Below are positions 8,877-17,978 of a stretch of DNA of 64,000 bases, in pieces. The notes under the pieces are model-generated. The model had not been told where the DNA came from. It made no database searches and saw nothing but the letters and a program-made list of their open reading frames with translations. The position numbers and the translations under genes were made by a program. Each line of letters opens with the position of its first letter. Position 1 is the first letter of the stretch. Origin of the DNA: Candidatus Bathyarchaeum tardum. Its GTDB lineage: Archaea; Thermoproteota; Bathyarchaeia; Bathyarchaeales; Bathyarchaeaceae. The stretch lies in assembly GCA_029762755.1 (NCBI GenBank), contig JARVGH010000006.1, forward strand, positions 1-64,000, written 5' to 3'.

Positions 8877-10394
8877 ATGCAAACACTATTAATCGCTTTG
8901 ATCTTGCCTGCTCTGGCTATTCCAGTAGTATTTGGCATTGGTAAAAAATCTGCAAAAATTGGTGCACTTTTCTTAGCTTTAATTTCAATAGCTAGCTTGT
9001 CGATGCTTTTAACTTTAGTACCGACTGTTCTTGACGAAGGTGCATACGTTGAATCTTACACTTGGATTCCCACATTAGGTTCAGATTTCACGCTTTTTGT
9101 TGACGGTATCAGTTTGTCTTTAACCATTGCAACATTGATACTTGTTGCAGCCTGTGTAATTTACTCAATTAATTACATGGAAGAAAAAAGCTCGCTTCCA
9201 CAATATTACGCGTTACTAAGTTTGCTTACTATCGGACTGATTGGAGTTTTCATTACCTCTAACCTGTTGCTCTTCTATTTCTGTTGGGAACTCATGCTTG
9301 TTCCTACGTACTTCATCATCGGAGGATGGGGCTACAGGGACTCTTTCAAAACAGCCTTCAAATTCTTCATATTTACACATGCTGGAGCAATCTTCGTACT
9401 TCTGGGCATCGGCGCCATCTACATGCTAACTGGCACCCTTGACATATTTGAAGCACAAGTCTTACTTGCTTCAAAAGACCCTGCAATTCTAACTTGGATT
9501 CTAATTTCCTTTATTGCAGGATTCGCAGTAAAAATGGCCATTGTTCCCCTTCATATGTGGCTTCCTGACGCCCACGGTGAAGCTCCCGCACCCATGTCTG
9601 CCCTTCTCAGTGGAGTAATAATAGGTGCTGGAGGATACGCAATTCTAAGAATAGCTCTTGGAACAGTTTACACAGCCATACCTAACGCAGGAAATCAAAT
9701 CTTGCTTGTGCTGAGTTTCTTTGGAGTTATATCCGCGTTTTATGGGTCTTTCCTTGCTATTGCAGAAACAGACATCAAACGAATAATCGCATACTCAAGC
9801 ATTAGCCACATGGGCTACACCTTGTTTGCTTTATCTTTGTTTCCTAATACTGAAGGAATCACTGGAGGTGTACTCCATTTAGTTAACCACTCTGCAAGCA
9901 AAGGCCTTTTGTTCTTAACTGCAGGTGCAGTAATGCATCAAACAGGTGTACGTAACATCAAAGAAATGGGCGGTTTAGCATCAAAGATGCCCATAACTGC
10001 CATATGTTCTGCAATTGCTGCTTTTAGCATCGGGGGCATTCCTCCGTTTGCTTGTTTCATAAGCGAGTTCCACATTTTTGTTGGAGCTGTTGGTGCAGCT
10101 GGAGCAGACGCATCCTATTACTTGCCAACTATTCTGATGCTCATTGCAACTGTTTTCAGTCTTGGTTATGTCTTGCGGTATTTCTGGAAAGTATTCTTAG
10201 CAGCCCCTGAAAAACCAATTCACTTTGCACACTCTGACGCTGAACTGGACGAAGATGAAAACAAGAATAAAACCCAAGACCCAAAAATCTGGATTACAAT
10301 TTCGATGGTTGCATTGGCAGCATTTGTTGTGTTGCTTGGTATTTATCCGGGAATCTTTATCGACCTAATCCACGCTGTTACTTCAATATTGTAA
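8877..10394 (+). CDS. nuoM: NuoM-like antiporter subunit
   Basis: A membrane protein of 505 residues with about 14 helices of the NuoM/MrpD family. The TM5 glutamate (CWELMLVPTYF), TM7 lysine (AVKMAIVPLHMWLPDAH) and TM12 lysine (ETDIKRIIAYSS) are present. At the place of the TM8 lysine I read SGVIIGAGGY, where the lysine appears to be glycine; this alignment is by eye. A Glu/Asp/Lys-rich loop (about residues 449-464) precedes the last helix. It is expected to pump H+ or Na+ together with the other two antiporter-like subunits. Confidence 0.92.
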   Translation: MQTLLIALILPALAIPVVFGIGKKSAKIGALFLALISIASLSMLLTLVPTVLDEGAYVESYTWIPTLGSDFTLFVDGISLSLTIATLILVAACVIYSINYMEEKSSLPQYYALLSLLTIGLIGVFITSNLLLFYFCWELMLVPTYFIIGGWGYRDSFKTAFKFFIFTHAGAIFVLLGIGAIYMLTGTLDIFEAQVLLASKDPAILTWILISFIAGFAVKMAIVPLHMWLPDAHGEAPAPMSALLSGVIIGAGGYAILRIALGTVYTAIPNAGNQILLVLSFFGVISAFYGSFLAIAETDIKRIIAYSSISHMGYTLFALSLFPNTEGITGGVLHLVNHSASKGLLFLTAGAVMHQTGVRNIKEMGGLASKMPITAICSAIAAFSIGGIPPFACFISEFHIFVGAVGAAGADASYYLPTILMLIATVFSLGYVLRYFWKVFLAAPEKPIHFAHSDAELDEDENKNKTQDPKIWITISMVALAAFVVLLGIYPGIFIDLIHAVTSIL

Positions 10395-10407
10395 AGAGGC
10401 AAAAACA

Positions 10408-11889
10408 ATGAATATTGTCGACGTTCTATTGCCAACAATAGTCTTTACGATTTGTGCTTTACTCACTGTACCTCTTCTGCGTATAGTGAGAAAAACTAGA
10501 ATTAACTCACAACACTTCATGGTAGTTTGGATACTGCTCACATTCGCTGCTGCATCAATGGGAGTTTATCAAATAGCAACTGAATTTTACAGTCAACCTG
10601 AAGCTTTCATACAAGTTTCTTCGGGTGACACTATATTTGCTTCCATATCTAGCAGTTTTCTCATTGATGCGGTCTCAGTTTACATGGTAATTGCCTACAT
10701 GGTGGTGGGATCCATTTCTTGCATTTATGGCGTGTTGCACGTTAATTCAAAAGAGAATTTATCTGAAAGATACTATGCCCTATTGCTTATGGTAACTGGA
10801 GCTGTAGTTGCAGCTACCTTTTCAGGTGATCTGCTAACCCTTTTCATATTTTGGGAAGCTGCCGCTGCAGGTGCATGTTTCATTGTGGCTTACAGAAAAT
10901 CTCGTGAATCCTTAGAGTCTGCATTGAAGTATCTGGTTATGGTTATCATAGCTTCTGGTTTCACACTTTACGGGTTATCATTAATTTATGGTATGACAGG
11001 TTCTCTGAACTTTTGGACCGTTAAAGAAGTTCTGTTAACTACTTCTAATCCAACACTTTTGTTGATAGCATTTTCTTTCATTGTTGCAGGCTATGCAATC
11101 GAAACCGCAATTGTTCCTTTTCACATGTGGATGCCTGACGCTTACACTGCTGCTCCTGACTCTGGTTCAGCTTTCTTGTCTGCCATTGTGGACCAAGGTA
11201 GCTACTACGTAATCCTGCGGGTTTTGTTGTTTATCTTGACCCCCACAGCAGTTATTGATTGGAGATTTACTGTGGCCGTTTTCTCTGCAATTACAATGAT
11301 TGCAGGAAACATGTTCGCCCTAGCCCAACAAAACGTAAAAAGAATGATTTCCTATGTTTGCATCGCAGATATTGGCTACAACCTAATAGCCATTACAAGT
11401 ATAACTTCTATTGGTCTTATGGGCAACTTGTTCTTTTTCTTTGTTGCAGCACTAGAAACTGCTTTGGCCTTCATGGTAATTGGAGTTTTCAGAAACAACG
11501 GCTTTGAAACATTAGAAGACATGTCTGGTATGGGACGACGAATGCCCCTCACAAGTCTAGCATTTATATGTGCAGCCTTGTCTTTCTCGGGTGTGCCCCT
11601 TTTCGCAGGATTTATCGCAAAATACATGGTATTTACATCTGTTTTGCAATCAAGCGTTTCATGGTTAGCTATAGTTGGTGTGTTGACGTCTGTTCTTCAA
11701 TCTGCATATTTCTTACGCGTAATCCATTATTTCTACGGTAAACCAGCAAAAAGTGATTTACCTATTGAAGAACCCAAAAAGTTGCTCATTCCAATATACT
11801 GTTTAGTCGTCATAATAGTTGTTCTGGGGTTGTTCCCAGATTTGGCATTGAGTTTGGTTTCATCGGTTGCTACATCGTTGCCGGTGTAA
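10408..11889 (+). CDS. nuoN: NuoN-like antiporter subunit with altered TM7 lysine
   Basis: The third antiporter-like subunit, 493 residues, closest in position to NuoN/FpoN. The TM5 glutamate (FWEAAAAGACF) and TM12 lysine (NVKRMISYVC) are conserved. In TM7 the usual lysine before the VPxHxW motif is a glutamate (GYAIETAIVPFHMW; codon GAA at 11101-11103). The TM8 lysine position reads Asp-Gln (AIVDQGSYY). These changes would alter a proton channel, so this subunit may work differently from its two partners. It is separated from nuoM by 13 bases. Confidence 0.9.
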   Translation: MNIVDVLLPTIVFTICALLTVPLLRIVRKTRINSQHFMVVWILLTFAAASMGVYQIATEFYSQPEAFIQVSSGDTIFASISSSFLIDAVSVYMVIAYMVVGSISCIYGVLHVNSKENLSERYYALLLMVTGAVVAATFSGDLLTLFIFWEAAAAGACFIVAYRKSRESLESALKYLVMVIIASGFTLYGLSLIYGMTGSLNFWTVKEVLLTTSNPTLLLIAFSFIVAGYAIETAIVPFHMWMPDAYTAAPDSGSAFLSAIVDQGSYYVILRVLLFILTPTAVIDWRFTVAVFSAITMIAGNMFALAQQNVKRMISYVCIADIGYNLIAITSITSIGLMGNLFFFFVAALETALAFMVIGVFRNNGFETLEDMSGMGRRMPLTSLAFICAALSFSGVPLFAGFIAKYMVFTSVLQSSVSWLAIVGVLTSVLQSAYFLRVIHYFYGKPAKSDLPIEEPKKLLIPIYCLVVIIVVLGLFPDLALSLVSSVATSLPV

Positions 11890-11939
11890 CCCAAAAATCT
11901 TAACTAAAAATCACATACAAAATAATGGTGGGGAATTGA

Positions 11940-13445
11940 TTGGCAACAAAAAAGGAAAATGCAATAGCATACAATGATTTAGAAAGTAAAATCATTAATT
12001 CTGGTTTTTGCACCTTCTGCGGAGCCTGTGAAGCCGCATGCCCTGTTCACGCAATAACCGTTGGAGACGGAAAAGTGGAACATTTTGATTGCTCAGAACA
12101 TATAGGATCTTGTCCAATCTGTTTTGAGATTTGTCCCCATTCTGACACCCTTATGCGTGCTACACTCAAGTTTGTTTCTGACTCACCCACAAAACGAGAA
12201 GGCTTAGGCTACTACCGAAAAATTTTGCTTGCCCAAGCCGCAGACCCCGAACTAAGAAAACTTGGTCATGGCGGTGGAGTTGTTACCACTCTTCTAACAA
12301 ATGCCATAGATACTGGGATTATTGATAGTGCAATTGTCTCTCAAGCGGAAACTGACGTTCCCATTAAACCCAAAGCACTAGTTGGTGTTGTTCCAGACGA
12401 CATTTTTGCAGCTGTTGGAAGTAAATTCTTTCCATCATCAGTTGCCCGAGCATACGGAAGTGCAGTTTACGAATACGGAAAAGGTAACATTGCCTTTGTT
12501 GGGGTACCTTGTCACGTTTTGGCTTTACGTAAACTTGAAGCTTGGGAACACAGAATTTCAGGAAACCTGAAAGTAATCATTGGTCTTTTCTGTTTTTGGA
12601 CCCTTTCTTTTGGTAGTATGCTGAAATATCTTAAAGAAAAATACAATCTTGACCAAGATGACATCAAACGTTTAGACATCGTTGATAAGCTTTATGTGAA
12701 AACAGACAAAGAAACAATAATTGTTCCCCTTTCTGAAGTTAAACCAAACATTTTGACCAGCTGTGAAACTTGTACAGATTTTACTTCAGAGCTTGCAGAC
12801 ATTTCAGTTGGAACTGCGTATCCTCTAAAGGAATGGTCTACAGTTATAATTAGAACAAAAGCAGGAGAGAACTTTTTCTATTCTGCAGTTGAAGCAGGCG
12901 TGATTAATACTGGAGTAATCGAGCTTGAACCCGATGCTTTTGCTCAAGTTATCGAAGCAGCCCAACAAAAAAGACGAACTGCCATCAAAGAACTAAACGA
13001 CATGAAACAAGCATATGTTCCTGTTCCTACCAAGCCTTTGAACGAAATAGCTATTCTATCCAAGTATAACGTTGAAGATGTTATGACTAAAAAACTACAA
13101 ACTGTATCTCCGAATTTGACAGTTAGTCAACTTTTGGATTTCATGGCAAAGTATCATTACACTGGCTATCCAGTTGTAGATGAAAATGGGGACTTTGTAG
13201 GGGTTGTAACTTTGCAAGATGCTGCAAAAGTTGAGAAAGCTAAACGGAACGAAATTTTGGTCAGGGACATTGCTCACGATGACCCTGTTGTCTGTTACCC
13301 TAAAGAGCATGCTTTAGATGCTTTCAAAAAGATGAGAACCTACGAAATTGGACGAATTGCAGTTGTTGAAGAATCTAATCCCAAAAAAATCCTTGGAGTA
13401 TTAACAACAACTGATCTTAGGCACATACTGAGTGGCCGTTCCTAG
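11940..13445 (+). CDS. FrhB/FpoF-type F420 oxidoreductase subunit fused to tandem CBS domains
   Basis: Residues 1-70 hold ferredoxin-like cysteines (C24, C27, C30, C34 and C51, C58, C61, C65). Residues 85-360 form the FrhB/FdhB/FpoF fold, which binds FAD and coenzyme F420 (GHGGGVVTTLL, VGVPCHVLALRK and SCETCTDF are typical). Residues 377-500 are two CBS domains, usually adenine-nucleotide sensors. The gene follows nuoN by 50 bases and starts at TTG 11940 after GGTGGGGA, so it is probably the electron-input module of the hydrogenase, joining F420H2/F420 to H2 metabolism. The CBS fusion suggests gating by AMP/ATP. Both the pairing and the gating are inferred. Confidence 0.87.
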   Translation: MATKKENAIAYNDLESKIINSGFCTFCGACEAACPVHAITVGDGKVEHFDCSEHIGSCPICFEICPHSDTLMRATLKFVSDSPTKREGLGYYRKILLAQAADPELRKLGHGGGVVTTLLTNAIDTGIIDSAIVSQAETDVPIKPKALVGVVPDDIFAAVGSKFFPSSVARAYGSAVYEYGKGNIAFVGVPCHVLALRKLEAWEHRISGNLKVIIGLFCFWTLSFGSMLKYLKEKYNLDQDDIKRLDIVDKLYVKTDKETIIVPLSEVKPNILTSCETCTDFTSELADISVGTAYPLKEWSTVIIRTKAGENFFYSAVEAGVINTGVIELEPDAFAQVIEAAQQKRRTAIKELNDMKQAYVPVPTKPLNEIAILSKYNVEDVMTKKLQTVSPNLTVSQLLDFMAKYHYTGYPVVDENGDFVGVVTLQDAAKVEKAKRNEILVRDIAHDDPVVCYPKEHALDAFKKMRTYEIGRIAVVEESNPKKILGVLTTTDLRHILSGRS

Positions 13446-13501
13446 TTTGCCCATTTTTGTGCCAAGAAAGTTAAAATACACATTAGAATTTAGATGTAAG
13501 T

Positions 13502-14383
13502 GTGACAATAATGACTAGTCAACAAATTTTTCAGAAAATTCTTGTGCCCGTTGATGGTTCACATTCGTGTCTTCATGCTAAACTTTTTGCTTCTTCTATC
13601 GCTAAAAAATTCAATTCCAAAGTAACTGTCGTGCATGTTATTTCCCATGAGTTTATGCATCCTGAACTCAAAGCCCAGTATCAGTTGCCTCATTCTATTT
13701 TACACAAACTTGACGAATCCTACATGGCTGCTGGTAAAAAGATCATAAAAAACGCCAAAGAATTATTTGAAGAGAAAAAAATCGTTGTTGATGCTAAACT
13801 AGTCACCCATGAAGACCCTGCAGAATTCTTGCTGGAGTTTATTAAAAAAGAAAAATACGATTTAGTTGTTATCGGAAACCGGGCTGACAGCCAGTCTCCT
13901 CGATATTCTCTGGGAAGCGTTACTGAAAAAATTGCAAGGCATTCTGTATGTCCAGTTCTCATAGTTAAGAAAAAACCACAGCTTAAGCGAATACTTGTTG
14001 CTGTTGATGGATCTAAACATGCAGAAAAAGCCCTTAGTTATTCTGTTGAATTGGCAAAGAAATATAATGCAAGCTTAGCACTGTTGCATGTTGAAGAAGA
14101 CAAACTAGTTCGTATTGGAGGACCACAGGTCGTTGATTGTCTTGGTACTGTTGGTGAATGTATCCTTAGAGATGCTTCACAAAAAACTGAAGGATTACCA
14201 ATCGATAAAATGATGGAACTCGGTAGTCCTGCTGAAGTTATTATCAAAGTAGGAAAAAAAGCAAACGTTGACATTATAGCAGTAGGAAGCAGAGGTTTAA
14301 GTACCGTAGGTCGATATTTGCTCGGTAGCGTAAGTGACGACATAAGCATATATGCAAGAAGTTCAGTTCTAATAGTCAAATAA
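13502..14383 (+). CDS. Tandem universal stress protein (two UspA domains)
   Basis: A cytosolic protein of 293 residues with two UspA folds, about 8-150 and 157-293. Each ends with the ATP-binding type signature: GNRADSQSPRYSLGS in the first, GSRGLSTVGRYLLGS in the second, with both N-terminal strands matching (ILVPVDGS, ILVAVDGS). Such proteins bind ATP or AMP and support survival under energy stress. The start could be GTG 13502 or ATG 13511; no ribosome site decides. It lies 56 bases after the F420 subunit and may share its transcript. Confidence 0.9.
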   Translation: MTIMTSQQIFQKILVPVDGSHSCLHAKLFASSIAKKFNSKVTVVHVISHEFMHPELKAQYQLPHSILHKLDESYMAAGKKIIKNAKELFEEKKIVVDAKLVTHEDPAEFLLEFIKKEKYDLVVIGNRADSQSPRYSLGSVTEKIARHSVCPVLIVKKKPQLKRILVAVDGSKHAEKALSYSVELAKKYNASLALLHVEEDKLVRIGGPQVVDCLGTVGECILRDASQKTEGLPIDKMMELGSPAEVIIKVGKKANVDIIAVGSRGLSTVGRYLLGSVSDDISIYARSSVLIVK

Positions 14384-14492
14384 CCCAAACGATTTTTTTA
14401 ACTTTTATTTTTTTATGTTCTATTTTGATTTAATTCTGTGTTAATTTCCTTTATAATCTTAAGCTGTAACATTTAATTTTTTTATCTAAAGA

Positions 14493-14501
14493 TATAAGTA
14501 T
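14493..14501 (+). promoter_or_regulatory. TATA-like box before the AbrB-PhoU gene
   Basis: The AT-rich string around 14491-14501 (ATATAAGTA) stands about 50-60 bases before the ATG at 14552. It would place transcription initiation near 14520, leaving a leader of about 30 bases. The assignment rests on sequence resemblance only. Confidence 0.4.
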
Positions 14502-14551
14502 AACCAATCAGATTAAACAAAGCTAAAAGAATTTAATTTACGGGAATTTCA

Positions 14552-15619
14552 ATGTCCGAAACAAGAAAAATCCAAAAAATTGGCAACACTCTTTATGTTT
14601 CAATTCCAAAATCTTGGACTGACCAGTTGCATCTAAACCATGGAGAAAAAGTTACTTTACTTACGCAACAAGATGGTTCCATTTCGATTTATCCTCAAGT
14701 TAGCAATCAACGTCGAGAAATAACTTTAAATGTTACTCGTAAAAGCTCCAGCCAATCTCTTAAAAGGGGAATTATCGGTGCATATTTAGATGGTTTTGAC
14801 ACCATCAAGGTTAAAACTGAAACCGCTTTTACAGAAGACCAACATGATTCTATTCGTGAAACAATTGACAGCTTGTTTGGTTTAGAACTGATTGAAGTTA
14901 CTGGAAACACAATGACTATTGTTTGTTTGCTTAAGCAGACTATGCCTGTCAATAAAGCTGTAACACGGATTCATAATGTAATAATTTCTATGTTTAGTGA
15001 AACGATTTCAGCTGTTGAAAATCAGAATGTTGACCTGATTAAAGGTTTAACCCGAAGAACTCGGGACATTAAACGGCTTCTTTTGGTTACTAATCGTTTG
15101 TTAAGAAGTTCTATTCTATTCCCCAAACCATCTCAAAACGATTCCATTTCCCTGATCGATTGTGTGGATTATCTTCAAATTCTTCATGTTACTTCTGAAA
15201 TAACGGGTAATTTAAACAAAATTGCAAAGAACATCGACTCATTAACTGGGAAAGAGCTGCCAGAAGAGTTTACTAAACTCCTAGCTGAAACCGGTAAATC
15301 AATCCAAAAGATGTATGACGACTCAGTTCAGGCTTTGCTGTCTAAAGATATTCCTTTGGCAAATAATGTCTTGGATAGATGTTTTGATTTTGATGATTTG
15401 TGGAGTCAATGTCTGAAAATTTATGGCGAATCAGAACTTCCTAGTTTGGCTTTAGCAAACCTTCGTTTGATTTTTGATGGTCTTGAACAAATACAACATC
15501 ATGCCCATGAGATTGCGTATATTTCAATTGACCGTACTGAAGCAGCTGATGCTAGAGCCTCTTCACAGGATGTTTCTTTAAAGAATTCTTTGTTTGGGAA
15601 AAACCTGAATATGAAATGA
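14552..15619 (+). CDS. AbrB-PhoU phosphate uptake regulator
   Basis: The first ~50 residues are a SpoVT/AbrB swapped-hairpin DNA-binding domain (RKIQKIGNTLYVSIPKSWT). The rest (about 80-340) is helical and PhoU-like, with a pair of three-helix bundles. This is the archaeal PhoU architecture associated with control of phosphate uptake, acting as a cytosolic DNA-binding regulator. No Pst transporter genes are nearby. A phosphate role is family knowledge; nothing in the local context confirms it. Confidence 0.85.
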   Translation: MSETRKIQKIGNTLYVSIPKSWTDQLHLNHGEKVTLLTQQDGSISIYPQVSNQRREITLNVTRKSSSQSLKRGIIGAYLDGFDTIKVKTETAFTEDQHDSIRETIDSLFGLELIEVTGNTMTIVCLLKQTMPVNKAVTRIHNVIISMFSETISAVENQNVDLIKGLTRRTRDIKRLLLVTNRLLRSSILFPKPSQNDSISLIDCVDYLQILHVTSEITGNLNKIAKNIDSLTGKELPEEFTKLLAETGKSIQKMYDDSVQALLSKDIPLANNVLDRCFDFDDLWSQCLKIYGESELPSLALANLRLIFDGLEQIQHHAHEIAYISIDRTEAADARASSQDVSLKNSLFGKNLNMK

Positions 15620-15624
15620 TCCAA

Positions 15625-15870
15625 TTATGCATTTATGGTTATAATGTGTTTTTTTTGTATGTGTTTTTCTCCACATTCACATTCAAAACCAATTATTTCT
15701 GTTCCACGGGTTAAGTGTTTCCAATCTTTAGCTGTGCACTGTGTTTTTTGTTTATGAACTTTCCATAAGGTTTCAGCCTCTTTTTCAGTTAATGGAACAA
15801 TCCGTTTTGCAGACAACAAAAACCACGCAATAACCAGTCCCAAGCTTAACCATATGGCGGGAATAAGCAC
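15625..15870 (-). CDS. Small membrane protein with CxC motif
   Basis: A short protein of 81 residues with one N-terminal membrane segment (PAIWLSLGLVIAWFLL), then a soluble domain with cysteines at CTAKDW and FECECGEKH. These could bind a metal or form a small zinc ribbon facing the cytosol. GTG at 15870 is used as the start. The open frame continues upstream through LQIIDAILNSG to a GGTGGG site near 15920, so a non-standard start a few codons earlier is possible. I do not recognise the family. It converges on the AbrB-PhoU gene. Confidence 0.55.
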   Translation of the reverse strand: MLIPAIWLSLGLVIAWFLLSAKRIVPLTEKEAETLWKVHKQKTQCTAKDWKHLTRGTEIIGFECECGEKHIQKKHIITINA

Positions 15871-16126
15871 TCCGGAGTTTAGTATGGCGTCTATGATTTG
15901 CAGTTCCAGTTTCCCACCTTTGATTTAAAACTAAAACCTAAAAATCCTAATTTAAGTCCTCTGAATTGATAATATTTATTTGTCTATGTTATTATTTTAT
16001 ATATTTTGTAAAAATATGTTTTTCTGACATGTTATTGTATTTTATGAATAATCAAAAAACAATCTTAAAACTGATCTTTATATGCTAAACAATTCTTGTG
16101 CTGAAATCCTTTTAGAAAAAAAGTTT

Positions 16127-16669
16127 TCATTTGTGAATTTCTGCTTGGCGTAACCAATTAAGCACTGTTGCTTCTGTTACTTCTAATCTGTTTGCCAAAT
16201 AAATTCTTCCAGATATTGTCGAACCTTTTTCCAATAACTCATCTACTGTGCTGATTCCAATTGTTCTAAGTTTACGCCCGTAAACGTAACCAATACCGTG
16301 AATAGACTCAATGTTTTGGGGCTGTTGAATTATTTGAGGCGACGAAAGATCTTTGCGTTTCTTTACCTGCGGTTTTTCTGTGGAACTATGTGACGTAGTG
16401 TATCCTGGAACCCATATGGGCAAATTGACATTTGACTTTGCTGGGCCTCTCCAATAGGAATAAACCAGCACAATAACTGCTGACCAAATAAGGCCATTAA
16501 TCAATCCTGAAACAAGAAGCTCTGCTGAGACTCCAAATATCGTAAAATCTGTTCCCGAGCTGCCAAAAACTTCGAAGAGTAACTTTCCGGGTGGCATGCT
16601 GGGAATTATCGTCAAAGTAACACTATAAAGGATAATGAAAGACATGACAAAAACTAATATGATTAGCAT
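16127..16669 (-). CDS. Membrane protein with C-terminal helix-hairpin-helix (DUF4332-like) domain
   Basis: The 180-residue product has two membrane segments (residues 1-24 and about 50-72), a polar linker rich in Lys/Gln/Ser, and a C-terminal domain (about 118-178) with IHGIGYVYGRKLRTIGI, the GxGxxxxxxL pattern of helix-hairpin-helix folds. It ends with EATVLNWLRQAEI, as in DUF4332 proteins. The hairpin domain may bind nucleic acid or protein at the membrane. The function is unknown. Confidence 0.65.
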   Translation of the reverse strand: MLIILVFVMSFIILYSVTLTIIPSMPPGKLLFEVFGSSGTDFTIFGVSAELLVSGLINGLIWSAVIVLVYSYWRGPAKSNVNLPIWVPGYTTSHSSTEKPQVKKRKDLSSPQIIQQPQNIESIHGIGYVYGRKLRTIGISTVDELLEKGSTISGRIYLANRLEVTEATVLNWLRQAEIHK

Positions 16670-16880
16670 TTTTAGAAAGTTTGAGTATGGACTAATTTAG
16701 TCTTTATGAAACTAAAATCACAATTTAAAATGAAAATTCATACCCAAAAAAATGTAATCAACGTTGCCTGAAACCAATTTTTTGTAATTTTCTCTGTTTG
16801 AAGGCACTGTTGCGCCTCTTTCGTTGTTTACTGTTTCTTCATTTTTGAACATGCAAATGTTTTTGTTTAATAACATCAAA

Positions 16881-17765
16881 ATGTTTCAAGCTAATATGTT
16901 ACCGATTATTTTGGCGTTGCTTTCTTCTGTGGCCTTTGCAGCATCCCAAATAATAATCAGAAAAAACATTGAAGAATCAAATCATCTCAACATATCTTTA
17001 ACCGTAACAATAATGGGTAACATTGTTCTTTGGCCAATAGCCATACTTTACACTGACTTTTCTCTGTTAAACCTTGAAGGAATCTTATTATTCTTGCTTG
17101 CTGGATTTCTTGCCCCTGGGCTGGCTCGACTTGTGTATTTCAAAGGAATGAAAACCGTAGGCATATCGGTAAACTCATCCATTTTTTCAACTTATCCCCT
17201 TTATACATCAATCATAGCTGTTACTGTTCTTGGAGAAGTACTAACAACACAAAACTGGATAGGATTAGTATGCATAATAGCAGGTGTAATATTCATCAGC
17301 AAAACATTAGACAAAAGTTCACTAACAAAACACGCAACAATAAAAGGATTAATTATTCCAGTACTCGGCTCGTTCACTATAGCATTTTCTCAAATAATAC
17401 GCAAAGAAGGCCTGAACATCTACAACCAACCCCTTCTGGGTGTTGCAATTGGGTACACAACATCCCTAATTTTTTATCTGATTGTGCTATTCTTTTCTAA
17501 AACTGATAATGTTTCAAAGTTTTCCAAAAAAGACTTCAAACTATTCTGGAAATCTGGAGTAGGCATAGCAACCGGATGGTTACTATCCTTTCTTGCACTA
17601 AGCCAAGAAATGGTCTCAATAATTGTACCCCTGCTACAAACTGAACTGCTTTTCATATTACTTTTCAGCTACATATTCCTAAGAAAAATAGAAAAATTCT
17701 CGTTTTCCATTGTTACAAGTGCACTCCTGATTATTGCTGGAATTATCCTCATTAGCTTCAACTAA
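16881..17765 (+). CDS. EamA/DMT-family transporter
   Basis: A membrane protein of ~295 residues with about ten helices, forming two EamA repeats (about 1-143 and 152-295). It belongs to the drug/metabolite transporter superfamily. Each repeat has the typical ending, seen as LGEVLTTQNWIGLVCIIAGVIFI in shortened form. The substrate cannot be read from sequence. Starts at 16824 (TTG), 16881 (ATG) and 16896 (ATG) are in frame; the family usually begins just before the first helix, favouring the ATG codons. No clear ribosome site decides. Confidence 0.82.
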   Translation: MFQANMLPIILALLSSVAFAASQIIIRKNIEESNHLNISLTVTIMGNIVLWPIAILYTDFSLLNLEGILLFLLAGFLAPGLARLVYFKGMKTVGISVNSSIFSTYPLYTSIIAVTVLGEVLTTQNWIGLVCIIAGVIFISKTLDKSSLTKHATIKGLIIPVLGSFTIAFSQIIRKEGLNIYNQPLLGVAIGYTTSLIFYLIVLFFSKTDNVSKFSKKDFKLFWKSGVGIATGWLLSFLALSQEMVSIIVPLLQTELLFILLFSYIFLRKIEKFSFSIVTSALLIIAGIILISFN

Positions 17766-17978
17766 CACAACTTGCACTGTTCCTTTCAGTATTGTTGAAC
17801 CATTTATTGATGTTGCTGCATTTTACTGACGAACTTAGACGTAACCTGAACTGTGTTCACGCTTTTTTACAATCAAATCCAAAAATCAAATATCAAAAAA
17901 ATTATTTCAAGATTTTTTAACCACATAGTGATAAACGTTTTATGAGTAATACGATATGATGTTAGTTGGGAACAGATT

